Shown here: piece by piece, positions 1 to 8,248 of the stretch | Layout of the letters: each line of letters starts with the position of its first letter | Numbering within the stretch: position 1 is the first letter of the stretch | Origin: Streptomyces neyagawaensis | Lineage (GTDB): Bacteria > Actinomycetota > Actinomycetes > Streptomycetales > Streptomycetaceae | Direction of reading: 5' to 3' | DNA: 64,000 nt | Assembly (NCBI RefSeq): GCF_023516595.1 | Contig: NZ_JAMGBG010000048.1 | Span: forward strand, 118,348 to 182,347 | Program-made: the position numbers and the translations under genes | Notes under the pieces: model-generated | What the model saw: the letters and a program-made list of their open reading frames with translations, nothing else | Databases searched by the model: none | Told to the model about the DNA's origin: nothing

Positions 1-486
1 GCCGCCCTGGCCGCGCGGGAGGTACCCGACCTCAACGGCTTCTGGACGGATGACCACTTCACGGCGGCCGAGAGCGTCCACCTGGGCATGGCGGTGTCCC
101 TGCGCGGCGGAGGCCTCGTCGCCCCTGCGCTGCGCCATGCCGACACGCTGACGCTCACCGAGCTGATGGGCGCGCTGAAGGACCTGGTCAGCCGGACCCG
201 TACGGGCAGGCTCCGCGGTTCCGAGGTGTCCGGCGCCACGATCACGGTCACCAGCCTCGGTGATCAGGGCGTGGAAGCCGTCTTCGGCGTGATCCACCCC
301 CCGCAAGTGGCCCTGGTCGGCTTCGGACGCGTCGTCGACCGGCCGTGCGCCGTCGACGGTCTGCTCGGGGTGCGCCCCACGGTCACGGCGACCCTCTCGG
401 CCGACCACCGGGCGACCGACGGCGCGGTCGGAGCCCGCTACCTCACCGCGGTCTCCCGCTTCCTGCAGAACCCGGAGGAGTTGTGA
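1..486 (+). CDS. 2-oxoacid dehydrogenase E2 acyltransferase, C-terminal part
   Basis: The 5' end lies outside the window; 161 codons are visible. The product is the end of the catalytic (chloramphenicol-acetyltransferase-like) domain of a dihydrolipoamide acyltransferase, the E2 core that moves an acyl group from lipoyl to CoA. The family's active-site motif DHRxxDG is seen as DHRATDG at nt 403-423, followed by a short helix ending in NPEEL. The lipoyl and E1-binding domains are not visible. The stop codon overlaps the GTG start of the acyl carrier protein gene (GTGA, 483-486), so the two are translationally coupled. Which 2-oxoacid is used cannot be told from this fragment. Confidence 0.88.
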   Translation, partial: AALAAREVPDLNGFWTDDHFTAAESVHLGMAVSLRGGGLVAPALRHADTLTLTELMGALKDLVSRTRTGRLRGSEVSGATITVTSLGDQGVEAVFGVIHPPQVALVGFGRVVDRPCAVDGLLGVRPTVTATLSADHRATDGAVGARYLTAVSRFLQNPEEL

Positions 487-728
487 ACCCATCCGACGCA
501 CTGGACATGGTCAGGGAGTCCATCTCCGCCGTGGTCCCTGACGCCGACCTCGCCTCGCTGGGCCCGGACGACGCGTTCCGGGAGGCATTGGAGATGGACT
601 CGCTGGACTTCCTCAGTTTCGTCGAGGTGCTCGCCGAAAGATCCGGCGTTCGTATCGAGGACGAGGACACGTCCCGACTCACCACGCTGTCCGCGAGCGC
701 GGACTTCCTGGTCGCCCGTACACGCTGA
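483..728 (+). CDS. acyl carrier protein
   Basis: An 81-residue acidic protein with the phosphopantetheine attachment motif MDSLDF; the Ser is residue 40. Size and helix pattern match free-standing acyl carrier proteins. The GTG start overlaps the stop of the E2 gene, so the ACP is made with a 2-oxoacid dehydrogenase complex rather than with fatty acid synthase genes. The arrangement suggests that the acyl group produced by the dehydrogenase is handed to this carrier, for example as a starter or a stored acyl unit; that is inference. The 4'-phosphopantetheinyl transferase that would activate it is not in the window. Confidence 0.85.
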   Translation: MNPSDALDMVRESISAVVPDADLASLGPDDAFREALEMDSLDFLSFVEVLAERSGVRIEDEDTSRLTTLSASADFLVARTR

Positions 729-1119
729 CGTGCGTCCCGGACGCGGTCCGCACGAGTCTCCGGCCTCAGACGGCGCCTATGCCGTCCACGACCTCGGCCA
801 CGTCGTCGATCTCCCGCCCGCCACCCGCAGTTCGGGGACGACAGCCTCGTCCCCCGCCGCGCCAAGGCGTCCGCGTGCTCGATCCCCACCGGGAGGAGCA
901 CGCCGCGGCTCTCGCCGTTGCTGCCCTTGCCGCGGCCTGACGCGGGTCTGCCGCCTCACCTCCGCGCGGCGCCGACGGTTCCGTACCGGTGGTCATCCGA
1001 TCCCGTGCGGTGTCGGTGGTCCGCCCATGAACGGCGGCGTGCTCCCCTCGTTCGATGGTCCCGGCGCCGTGCCCGCTGGCGGGTAGGACGGCGACCCCTC
1101 GAGTGTGCGGCTGCGTGCG
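729..1119. other. intergenic stretch without a supported gene
   Basis: Several overlapping frames are open on both strands only because of high GC. None has a ribosome binding site or a recognisable motif, and I see no gene here. Confidence 0.5.
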
Positions 1120-1227
1120 TCAGTCGTTCACGCAGACGTTGCCGAACGCCGGGTTCAGCACACCGATCAGCTTCACGAGGTGCGGAGCGGACGCGGCGGC
1201 GAAGGCGATCAGGCCGCTGAGCAGGAA
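1120..1227 (-). pseudogene. chaplin-like C-terminal remnant
   Basis: Read on the minus strand, the segment encodes a hydrophobic stretch (FLLSGLIAFAAASAP) followed by LVKLIGVLNPAFGNVCVND and a stop. The end closely matches the hallmark of chaplins (GLLNPAFGNxCxN), the small amyloid-forming cell-surface proteins of Streptomyces aerial hyphae. No start codon with a ribosome binding site is visible upstream, the first Cys and most of the chaplin domain are absent, and the reading frame runs into the promoter of the next gene. I read it as a decayed or truncated gene; a short functional peptide cannot be excluded. Confidence 0.5.
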
Positions 1228-1295
1228 GGGTTCGGCGCGGTCGCGGGGCGGCGGTAGGCGTGCTGTTCTGGGTATGTACGGAGGAGAGTTCTGCT

Positions 1296-2132
1296 GTGCG
1301 TCATCTCCGGACTTCCGTCCCCGCCTCCACCCGGTCGTCCGCGCCGAGCGGAGCGGGCAGAGGACTGCTCCCGCTGCGGGAGCTCGCGCTCGCGTGGTCG
1401 CTGATCCTTCTGGTCGTCGTGCCGACGTGGGTGCTGACCGTTGGGCAGGCGCGGGACATGGGGGTCGAGCCGGGCACGATGGGGATGGCCCTGCCCCTGT
1501 TCTTGTTGCTCTGGGCGACGATGATGGCCGCCATGATGCTGCCGTCCATGGCGCCGGTGGCCCTCACCTGGGTGCGGGGGATCGGGCGGCGGTCGTCCGG
1601 ATGGGTCCGGGCAGTGCGCACGCTGGAGTTCGTGAGCGGGTACCTGTTGGTGTGGACGACCTTCGGTCTGATCGCCTACGCGGCTCTGGCCTTCACCGGG
1701 GGCCTCGTGGACGATCATCGGACCGCGGGACGCTGGATCGGTGCAGTGGCCTTCCTGCTGGCTGGCCTCTATCAGCTCGGGCCCCTCAAGAACGTCTGTC
1801 TGCGGCACTGCCGGGACCCCATGAGCCAGCTGGTGCGCTACGCCGGGTTCCGGCAGCCGGCCCGTGATCTGCGGGTAGGCGTCCACCACGGTGGCTACTG
1901 CGTGGGCTGCTGCGCGGGACTGATGGTGGTTTTCGTGCCGCTCGGGGTGATGAACGTGGCCGCGATGGCCGGGCTGGCGGTGGTGATCTTCGTGGAGAAG
2001 CTGTGGTCACGAGGGCCGCTGCTGGCCCGGGTGGTGGGTGTCGTGTTCCTCGTCCTGGCCGTGCTGGCGCCCTTCCAGGACTGGATGCTGCCGGGGCTGC
2101 AGGAATCGGCTCCTTCGATGGACGGCATGTGA
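1296..2132 (+). CDS. DUF2182 integral membrane protein
   Basis: A 278-residue predicted membrane protein with about six to seven hydrophobic segments. The DUF2182 pattern is visible: a Met-rich helix (MMAAMMLPSMAPV), a segment CLRHCRDP, and HHGGYCVGCCAGLM before a helix rich in small residues (GVMNVAAMAG) and EKLW. Paired Cys and His residues are why the family is annotated as putative metal-binding. The GTG start is preceded by GAGGAG at 1281-1286; an upstream ATG in frame lacks such a site. The next gene encodes DUF1326, a partner often found beside DUF2182, so the two probably act together. The biochemical role is unknown. Confidence 0.8.
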   Translation: MRHLRTSVPASTRSSAPSGAGRGLLPLRELALAWSLILLVVVPTWVLTVGQARDMGVEPGTMGMALPLFLLLWATMMAAMMLPSMAPVALTWVRGIGRRSSGWVRAVRTLEFVSGYLLVWTTFGLIAYAALAFTGGLVDDHRTAGRWIGAVAFLLAGLYQLGPLKNVCLRHCRDPMSQLVRYAGFRQPARDLRVGVHHGGYCVGCCAGLMVVFVPLGVMNVAAMAGLAVVIFVEKLWSRGPLLARVVGVVFLVLAVLAPFQDWMLPGLQESAPSMDGM

Positions 2133-2244
2133 GCAGCTACGGCATGCTGGAAGGGAGGCCGCCTCGCGATCCGCGTGCGGGCTCGGGACGCGCGGTCTCG
2201 CCACTCCAAAGGAGCTCCCTCGAATTCGACGGGAGGGAAGCGAG

Positions 2245-2901
2245 ATGACGGAACAGGCCACACCCAATACCCGCTGGCATCTGGCCGGCGACTGGTTCGA
2301 CGTGTGCAAATGCGCCATACCCTGCCCCTGCACGTTCGCGCAGCCCCCGACCTACGGCGACTGCGAAGGCGTACTGGTCTGGCACATCCGTGAGGGCAAC
2401 TACGGCGACGTACGGCTCGACGATCTCAACGTCCTGATGCTCGGCTCCTTCGAGGGCAACCCGTGGGCCGGCACGCACACGAACCCCTACGCCGCGGTCT
2501 TCCTCGACGAACGCGCCGACGACCGGCAGCGCGCCGCGCTCGGCACCGTTTTCGCAGGTGAGGCGGGCGGCTGGCCGGCGCGGTTCGGGGAAATGTTCCG
2601 GCCCGAGATGCGCGGCATGGACATCGCGCCGATCCACGTGGAGATCGACGAGGACCTCGCCACCTGGCGAGCCGAGATTCCCGGCCGGGTCATGGCCACC
2701 GCCGAGGCACTCACCGGCCCGACGACCCCGACGGGCGCGCGCGTCGAAGTCCACAACGCCCCGGGCGCCGAGGTCGGACCGGGCCAGGTCGCCACCTGGG
2801 GCCAGGCCACCGTCGACCGCGCCGACGCGTTCGGCTTCTCGTGGGACCGCTCGGGAAAGTCGAGCAAGCACTTCCCCTTCGACTGGACGGGACCCGACTG
2901 A
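2245..2901 (+). CDS. DUF1326 domain protein
   Basis: A 218-residue soluble protein with the DUF1326 N-terminal signature: a Trp-rich strand followed by a cysteine cluster (C21, C23, C27 and C29 in DVCKCAIPCPC). The start is the ATG after GGGAGGG at 2231. It follows the DUF2182 gene by about 110 nt and is probably cotranscribed with it. Four closely spaced cysteines suggest metal or redox chemistry, but no reaction is established for the family. The C-terminal segment FSWDRSGKSSKHFPFDW fits the conserved end of the domain. Confidence 0.8.
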   Translation: MTEQATPNTRWHLAGDWFDVCKCAIPCPCTFAQPPTYGDCEGVLVWHIREGNYGDVRLDDLNVLMLGSFEGNPWAGTHTNPYAAVFLDERADDRQRAALGTVFAGEAGGWPARFGEMFRPEMRGMDIAPIHVEIDEDLATWRAEIPGRVMATAEALTGPTTPTGARVEVHNAPGAEVGPGQVATWGQATVDRADAFGFSWDRSGKSSKHFPFDWTGPD

Positions 2902-3219
2902 GCGCGCGGGACGGGAAAACTCCGGTGGCAAGAGCGGGAAGCTGCGGGCGGACGTGGGTTCCACACGTAGACGCGGCGGCCCTGGTTGAGGTCGGTGCGG
3001 GTGTCGCGGCCGTTGCCGGTGTGGATGCTCTTCGGCGGCGCCCCGGCGGTGAGAGGCATGGTCCCGATCGCGTCCTCCATGATGCACGGCCCCCACGACA
3101 CGGAATCGGACGGCAACCACTGGATACCCGCATGCCAGTGACGGCGCACGCCGTGTGAGGATCTTGCAGCGCTGGTGTGATCACGACATCGGAATCGTCC
3201 TGGGTAGCCCCTTTCATCT
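2902..3219. other. intergenic stretch, possible decayed minus-strand gene
   Basis: On the minus strand (about 3149 to 2930) a frame starting MRRHWHAGIQWLPSDSVSWG reads like real protein, with CIMEDAIGTMPL and SIHTGNGRDTRTDLNQGRRV. It has no stop before it runs into the DUF1326 gene on the other strand. I cannot assign it to a family. It borders the scarred MFS-nadC region and may be another gene fragment. Confidence 0.3.
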
Positions 3220-3445
3220 GCAGGCCGCCCGCGCCAGTCCGCTCGCCGGCGAACGGAATCTGTGGAGCCGACACCTCGCCGTGGCGGCGGGCCTCGCCGT
3301 CGTCGCGGTGCTGCTGCTCTGTGTCTGGGCCGTCATCGAGCTGCGCGGCACGACGCCCCTGATCGATGTGCGGGCGGTGCGGCACCCGGCGGTCGCCGGG
3401 GCGAACCTCGCCATGTCGTCGGCGGGATCGGCATGTACCTCCTGC
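3220..3445 (+). pseudogene. MFS drug-transporter fragment
   Basis: The frame LWSRHLAVAAGLAVVAVLLL...WAVIELRGTTPLIDVRAVRHPAVAGANLAM matches the middle of 14-TM EmrB/QacA-type MFS transporters (the loop 'PLvDLrllrhpavagaNla'). After NLAM at nt 3415 the expected continuation VGGIGMYLL is found in another frame (3418-3444), so one base has been lost. At 3446 the sequence changes abruptly into nadC sequence. No start, N-terminal helices or C-terminal half are present. This is a dead fragment. Confidence 0.7.
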
Positions 3446-3742
3446 AAGGAGAACCACATCGCCGCGGCAGGCGTTGTGACCACCGCGATCGACGCGGTCT
3501 GGCGTTCAATGGCACGCACCGGGCAGAAGGTGGAGACCGACGTCGAGGTGCAGAACGTGACGCAGGCCGTCGAGGCCCTCGATGCCGGAGCCCGCTGGAT
3601 CATGCTCGACAACCTGCCGGTGGCCGACATCGAAGTGGTCGTGCACATCCGGGCCGAGCGTGCCGACGCCTCCCGGATCCTGCTGGAGGCCTCGGGCACC
3701 GTCCACCTGGACAGCGTCCGCGCCATCGCCAAGACGCCAAGG
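3446..3742 (+). pseudogene. nadC: nadC fragment (quinolinate phosphoribosyltransferase)
   Basis: From KENHIAAAG at 3446 the frame follows the C-terminal barrel of quinolinate phosphoribosyltransferase: the lysine-containing KENH(I), then ETDVEVQNVTQAVEALDAGARWIMLDNLP and a degenerate LEASGTVHLDSVRAIAKT (family: LEaSGgi.l..v...a.tGVD). The N-terminal half, with the quinolinate-binding arginines, is missing. The end decays into RLHERT instead of GVDxIS. It is joined directly to an MFS fragment, evidently through an illegitimate deletion. A complete nadC must be elsewhere if NAD synthesis de novo is intact. Confidence 0.75.
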
Positions 3743-3788
3743 CTGCATGAGCGGACGGCTGGGGCTCTGCTCCTGCGGATACGGCGAC

Positions 3789-3842
3789 TTCATCGTCGCG
3801 GGTCACCGCTCCGGTTTCATCGTTGCGGGTCACCGCTCCGGT
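3789..3842 (+). repeat. 27-bp tandem direct repeat, two copies
   Basis: Two adjacent 27-bp units (3789-3815 and 3816-3842) differ at one position (C/T at unit base 9). They sit directly after the nadC fragment and before the stop of the opposing acetyltransferase gene. Confidence 0.85.
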
Positions 3843-3850
3843 CTGCGCCG

Positions 3851-4348
3851 TCACCCCAAGACGGGCATGATCAGCGTCGTCACGAAGTCGACGGCCCCTT
3901 CCCGCTGGTAGAAGCGCAGGGCGTCATCATTGCCCGCGACGACGGAGATCTTCATGACCTGGACACCCGACCCGGCGAGACGCGCGCGCACGGCCTTGAC
4001 AAGGGCCTGCCCGACTCCGGCGCCGCGAGCCTCGTCATCGACCACGAGGGTTTCCAGGATGCCGACTTGGTCCCCCCACTGCCATGACCCCGGGGCATCC
4101 AGGATGCGCACGACCGCATAGCCGAGCACGTGATTTCCGTCCCGAGCGACCAGAATCGCGGCGAGCGGCTCCTGCAGCCATTCGAGGTACTGGCCCCGCC
4201 GCAGACGCCAGGAGTCCTCGGGTGAACGAACCGCGCCGAGAGCCGCCAGATGTGCGGCCTCCCGACTGTGGTGGACCAAGAGCTGCCCCCACAAGCGCTC
4301 CAGGCAGTCCACCTCGGAGGAAGCCAGAACGTCGATCACGGGATTCAT
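3851..4348 (-). CDS. GNAT family N-acetyltransferase
   Basis: A 165-residue single-domain acetyltransferase. The acetyl-CoA-binding motif A is visible as ILETLVVDDEARGAGVGQALVKAV (R/Q-x-x-G-x-G/A type). It is followed by VQVMKISVVAGNDDALRFYQREG, the usual strand-helix motif B with the conserved N...A..FY pattern. The substrate cannot be predicted. The gene converges on the scarred region to its left; its start faces the long intergenic gap before the glycosidase block. Confidence 0.85.
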   Translation of the reverse strand: MNPVIDVLASSEVDCLERLWGQLLVHHSREAAHLAALGAVRSPEDSWRLRRGQYLEWLQEPLAAILVARDGNHVLGYAVVRILDAPGSWQWGDQVGILETLVVDDEARGAGVGQALVKAVRARLAGSGVQVMKISVVAGNDDALRFYQREGAVDFVTTLIMPVLG

Positions 4349-4890
4349 GCCAGGAAGCGTAGTCAGCGAGGGCTCCGCGGCTCCAACCGATCAGTGGTGA
4401 ACCATCAGTGCAAAGCCCCTGGCTGCCCCTCGCAGTCGAAGCAGGAGCCACTTGCCCCCAGGCTTTCCCGCCAGCCGGCTCACCTGAACTGGCCGCTCAT
4501 CACCCACGCGGCCAGGATCCTGACCAGGGGACCTCCCTGGAGGGACCCGCAGGTGGGCGTGTTCCCCGCACTGGCCACCACCCGGGGACGGGCCCTGATC
4601 GACCGAGTATGTCTTCTGGCGTTCGCCTCCGATGTCCCGGCACCGACCCGGCGCATCCCCCTCGCGCGCGACGCGGCACGCCCCGCCGCCCCGCCGCCCC
4701 GCCGCCCGCCCAGGCGATGGCCCGCGTTCCGCGCTCGGTGGTGCGGCCCTTCACTGTCCGAGACCCGCAGCGGGCCCGACTCGGCGCGGTCCGACGGGCT
4801 GACGGTGCCACCGCTGGTCAGAGGATGAAAGTAGATCCACCGATAGCGGATTCAGCGCTCTGGGCGGCTATATCACCCTTGTTCCCCGAA
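4349..4890. other. intergenic gap without a supported gene
   Basis: About 540 bases between the acetyltransferase start and the operator at 4891. Open frames on both strands lack ribosome binding sites and recognisable motifs. I see nothing beyond probable upstream promoter sequence for both flanks. Confidence 0.5.
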
Positions 4891-4907
4891 CAGACATGCC
4901 ATGTCTG
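4891..4907 (+). promoter_or_regulatory. operator-like palindrome CAGACAT-GCC-ATGTCTG
   Basis: A perfect inverted repeat with 7-bp arms and a 3-bp centre, about 155 bp upstream of the deleted GH43/AbfB gene that opens the first glycosidase block. The same core AGACAT-N3-ATGTCT occurs at 40689-40703 in front of the second block. An 8-bp palindrome TGACGTCA lies just downstream at 4939-4946. A shared regulator binding here is inference from the repeated occurrence. Confidence 0.55.
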
Positions 4908-5060
4908 ACGAAACTGAAGGCGTACCCGTCAGAAACATTGACGTCATCACGCCCCAAATCTATCTTCTGCTCGAACTACCGCACATTGTTCGCGATTTCG
5001 AACCATGAGGAGTCTCGCTACGGCGATCGGCCAAGCGGACCGGCCGTGCCGGAGGAAGAG

Positions 5061-5747
5061 TTGAAGAGACCCGTGAGAACGCTGCTCCCCCTGCTGGGCC
5101 CGCTGCTGCTGGTCCTGCTGGGCGTCCCCGCCCTCCGGGGAACCGCCGCCGCGGCCGCCCCGCCGGCCGGGCAGACCACGCGATACACGATGACCGCGTT
5201 CACCAACCCCATTGAGTCGAACATGTACGTCTACGACTCGCCCGAGGGCCCGGCCCTGGTCCCGCTCGACAACGGCGGCCGGCGCATCCACTACGACGGC
5301 TACAGCGCCGGTAAGTACTGGTACAGCGACAGCTACGACAACTTCGCCACCTGGACGACCCCGACCGAGCTGCCCGGCCTCACCGGCTTCGCCCGACACC
5401 TCACCGTGCTGAAGGAAACCGTCTCCGGCGGTGTGACCCTGCCGACCAACACCACCCGGTCACTGCAGTCCGTCAACTACCCGAGCCGCTACGCCGTGGC
5501 CCGCTCCGACAACCTCGGCTACATCGACCCGGTGAGCGGCTCCAGCACCACCGCCGTCAAGCAGAGCGCCACCCTCACCGTCGTGCCCGGCCTCGCCGAC
5601 GCCAACTGCTACTCCTTCCGCGACTCCTCCGGCCGCTACCTCCGCCACCTCCGCCGCTACGACTGCGCGCTGCCTGTGGACCTCTTCCAGAACACCGACA
5701 CCTTCCGCGCCGACAGTTCCCTCACAGGGGTCACCCCCTGGGCCTGA
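5061..5747 (+). CDS. internally deleted GH43 plus AbfB (CBM42) protein, exported
   Basis: 228 residues. The start is TTG at 5061, five bases after GGAGG; the GTG at 5073 lies too far from it. The Leu-rich, Ala-rich start is a signal peptide. The next segment begins like a GH43 arabinosidase (TMTAFTNPIESNMYVYDSPEG). After about 20 residues it jumps to what looks like the far end of that domain (YDGYSAGKYWYSDSYDNFATW...ARHLTVLKE), so the propeller blades with the catalytic Asp/Glu residues are missing. A C-terminal AbfB (arabinofuranose-binding) domain follows from about residue 122. It too lacks about 45 residues between its GRYLRH repeats, compared with the intact copy at the end of the gene at 41171. 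The frame is open throughout, so a binding-only protein may still be made; catalysis is unlikely. Confidence 0.7.
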   Translation: MKRPVRTLLPLLGPLLLVLLGVPALRGTAAAAAPPAGQTTRYTMTAFTNPIESNMYVYDSPEGPALVPLDNGGRRIHYDGYSAGKYWYSDSYDNFATWTTPTELPGLTGFARHLTVLKETVSGGVTLPTNTTRSLQSVNYPSRYAVARSDNLGYIDPVSGSSTTAVKQSATLTVVPGLADANCYSFRDSSGRYLRHLRRYDCALPVDLFQNTDTFRADSSLTGVTPWA

Positions 5748-5774
5748 TCACTTCTGCTCACCGAAAGGTTTCAG

Positions 5775-8081
5775 ATGTCCCCCTCCCTCAGTAGACGGCG
5801 CCTCCTGCAAGCAGCCGGGGCCACCGTCGTCGCCTCTGCCACCGGGTCCCTCGTCGGCGCATCCTCCGCCCTTGCGGTCGTCCCTCCCGCGAGGACCGAC
5901 ATCGGGGTCTCGGCGCACCCGTTCGAGATCGGCCAGGTCCGGCTGACCGCGAGCCGGTGGCTGGACAACCAGGACCGTACGCGGAACTACCTGCGGTTCG
6001 TCGACGTGGACCGGCTGCTGTACAACTTCCGCGCCAACCACAAGCTGTCCACCAACGGCGCGGCCGCCACCGGCGGTTGGGACGCCCCCAACTTCCCCTT
6101 CCGCACCCACGTCCAGGGTCACTTCCTCACGGCGTGGGCGCAGCTGTACGCCGTGAGCGGGGACACCGTCTGCCGGGACAAGGCCACCTACATGGTCGCG
6201 GAGCTGGCCAAGTGCCAGGCCAACAACAGTGCCGCCGGTTTCAACGCCGGTTACCTCTCGGGCTATCCCGAGTCCGACTTCACCGCTCTCGAGCAGCGAA
6301 CCCTGACCAACGGCAACGTTCCGTACTACACCATCCACAAGACCCTCGCCGGTCTGCTGGACGTGTGGCGCCTCATCGGCAGCACCCAGGCACGTGACGT
6401 GCTGCTCGCGCTGGCGGGATGGGTCGACCTGCGCACCGGCCGGCTGACCAATCAACAGATGCAGGCCATGCTGCAGACCGAGTTCGGCGGCATGAACACC
6501 GTGCTGACCGACCTCTACCAGCAGACCAATGACGCCCGATGGCTCACCGTCGCCCAGAGGTTCGACCACGCCGCGGTCTTCGACCCGCTGGCTGCCAACC
6601 AGGACAAGCTGGGCGGACTGCACGCCAACACGCAGGTGCCCAAGTGGATCGGGGCCGCGAGGGAGTTCAAGGCCACCGGTACGACCCGTTACCGGGACAT
6701 CGCCACCAACGCCTGGAATCTCACCGTCGACGCGCACACCTATGCCATCGGCGGCAACAGCCAGGCGGAGCACTTCCGCGCCCCGAACGCCATCGCCGGC
6801 TACCTCAACAACGACACGTGCGAGAGCTGCAACACCTTCAACATGCTCACCCTCACCCGGGAGTTGTTCACGCTGGACCCGAACCGGGTCGAGCTGTTCG
6901 ACTACTACGAGCGGGCGTGGCTGAACCAGATGATCGGCCAGCAGAACCCGGCCGACGACCACGGCCACGTCACCTACTTCACCCCGCTCAAGCCGGGAGG
7001 CCGACGCGGTGTGGGCCCGGCGTGGGGCGGCGGCACCTGGAGCACCGACTACGGCACCTTCTGGTGCTGCCAGGGCACCGGCCTGGAGATGCACACCAGG
7101 CTGATGGACTCCATCTACTTCCGCACCGACACCACGCTCATCGTGAACATGTTCGTGCCCTCGGTGCTCACCTGGTCGGAGCGCGGCATCACGGTCACCC
7201 AGACCACCTCGTACCCGACCAGCGACACCACGACCTTGCAGGTCACCGGCAGTGTCAACGGAACCTGGGCAATGCGCATCCGTATCCCGAGCTGGACCGC
7301 CGGGGCCACCGTCAGCGTCAACGGTGTCAAGCAGAACATCGCCACCGACCCCGGCAGCTACGCCACCCTGAACCGTTCCTGGACGTCCGGTGACACGGTC
7401 ACCGTCCGCCTGCCCATGCGGGTCGTGATGCGAGCGGCCAACGACAACGCGAACGTCGCCGCGATCACCTACGGCCCGGTCGTCCTGTCCGGCAACTACG
7501 GCACCACCGCGCTCAGTTCGCTCCCGACGCTGAACACGTCCTCGATCACACGGACCAGCAGCAGTTCGCTCGCCTTCACCGCCACCGCCAACGGCTCCAC
7601 CGTCAACCTGGGCCCGTTCCACGACGCGCACGGCCACAACTACACCGTCTACTGGAACACCACCGGCAGCGTCCGTCTCGTCAACGCGGCCAGTGGTCTG
7701 CTGCTGGGCATCCAGAACATGTCCACGGCCGACGGCGGCCGCGCACTTCAGTGGTCGGACAACGGCACCGCCGACCACGACTGGTACATGATCACCGACG
7801 GGGACGGGTTCCGCTTCCGCAACGCCAACAGCGGCAAGGTGCTGGGCGTCCTGAACATGTCCACCGCGGACGGCGCGACGGTGCTGCAGTGGTCGGACAA
7901 CGGCACCGCCGACCACCGGTGGACGCTGCTCGACCAGGGCGACGGGACCTACAAGATCCGCAACGCCAACAGCGGCAAGCTGCTCGCCATCGCGGGCAAC
8001 TCCACCGCCGTCGGCGCGTTCGCGGTCCAGGACGCGGACGACGGCACCGCCGACAACCGGTGGCGCATCGTGCGGAACTGA
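5775..8081 (+). CDS. GH127 beta-L-arabinofuranosidase with C-terminal ricin-type lectin module
   Basis: 768 residues, exported: SRRRLLQAAG followed by an Ala-rich stretch is a Tat-type signal. The body is the GH127 (DUF1680) alpha/alpha barrel. The zinc/catalytic set known from Bifidobacterium HypBA1 is visible: Glu350 and Cys352 in CESCN, and Cys431-Cys432 in FWCCQG, where one paired Cys is the nucleophile in the family. A beta-sandwich follows. From about residue 635 there are repeats (NAASGLLLGIQN, NANSGKVLGVLN, NANSGKLLAIAG) each ending in a DHxW/DNRW motif, a beta-trefoil lectin. It should release L-arabinose from beta-arabinofuranosides outside the cell. It lies 27 bp after the previous gene and is probably cotranscribed with it. 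Confidence 0.9.
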   Translation: MSPSLSRRRLLQAAGATVVASATGSLVGASSALAVVPPARTDIGVSAHPFEIGQVRLTASRWLDNQDRTRNYLRFVDVDRLLYNFRANHKLSTNGAAATGGWDAPNFPFRTHVQGHFLTAWAQLYAVSGDTVCRDKATYMVAELAKCQANNSAAGFNAGYLSGYPESDFTALEQRTLTNGNVPYYTIHKTLAGLLDVWRLIGSTQARDVLLALAGWVDLRTGRLTNQQMQAMLQTEFGGMNTVLTDLYQQTNDARWLTVAQRFDHAAVFDPLAANQDKLGGLHANTQVPKWIGAAREFKATGTTRYRDIATNAWNLTVDAHTYAIGGNSQAEHFRAPNAIAGYLNNDTCESCNTFNMLTLTRELFTLDPNRVELFDYYERAWLNQMIGQQNPADDHGHVTYFTPLKPGGRRGVGPAWGGGTWSTDYGTFWCCQGTGLEMHTRLMDSIYFRTDTTLIVNMFVPSVLTWSERGITVTQTTSYPTSDTTTLQVTGSVNGTWAMRIRIPSWTAGATVSVNGVKQNIATDPGSYATLNRSWTSGDTVTVRLPMRVVMRAANDNANVAAITYGPVVLSGNYGTTALSSLPTLNTSSITRTSSSSLAFTATANGSTVNLGPFHDAHGHNYTVYWNTTGSVRLVNAASGLLLGIQNMSTADGGRALQWSDNGTADHDWYMITDGDGFRFRNANSGKVLGVLNMSTADGATVLQWSDNGTADHRWTLLDQGDGTYKIRNANSGKLLAIAGNSTAVGAFAVQDADDGTADNRWRIVRN

Positions 8082-8146
8082 GTCCGCCGCGGAACCGGAT
8101 CTCCGTCGCTCCCCGCCCCTCATCATCCGCCCAATTCTCCGACCAT

Positions 8147-8164
8147 GGTTCGGCATTCCGAACC
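8147..8164. promoter_or_regulatory. inverted repeat GGTTCGG-N4-CCGAACC
   Basis: A perfect 7-bp inverted repeat with a 4-bp loop in the 167-bp gap between the GH127 and GH62 genes. It could be an operator or a weak intercistronic hairpin; the sequence does not decide. Confidence 0.4.
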
Positions 8165-8248
8165 TCTCCCCCTGGTCGCAGCCCCATCCGTCCGGACGGC
8201 CCGTCAGTGGACCGTCCGGATCCGCTCCCCCCGAAGAATGAGGTTCAC

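Noticed and set aside
5748..8156. An 802-codon open frame on the minus strand across the GH127 gene
   Set aside because: It is an antisense artefact of GC-rich third positions: Val/Gly/Arg-rich, no ribosome site, no family, while the plus strand encodes a complete GH127 enzyme.
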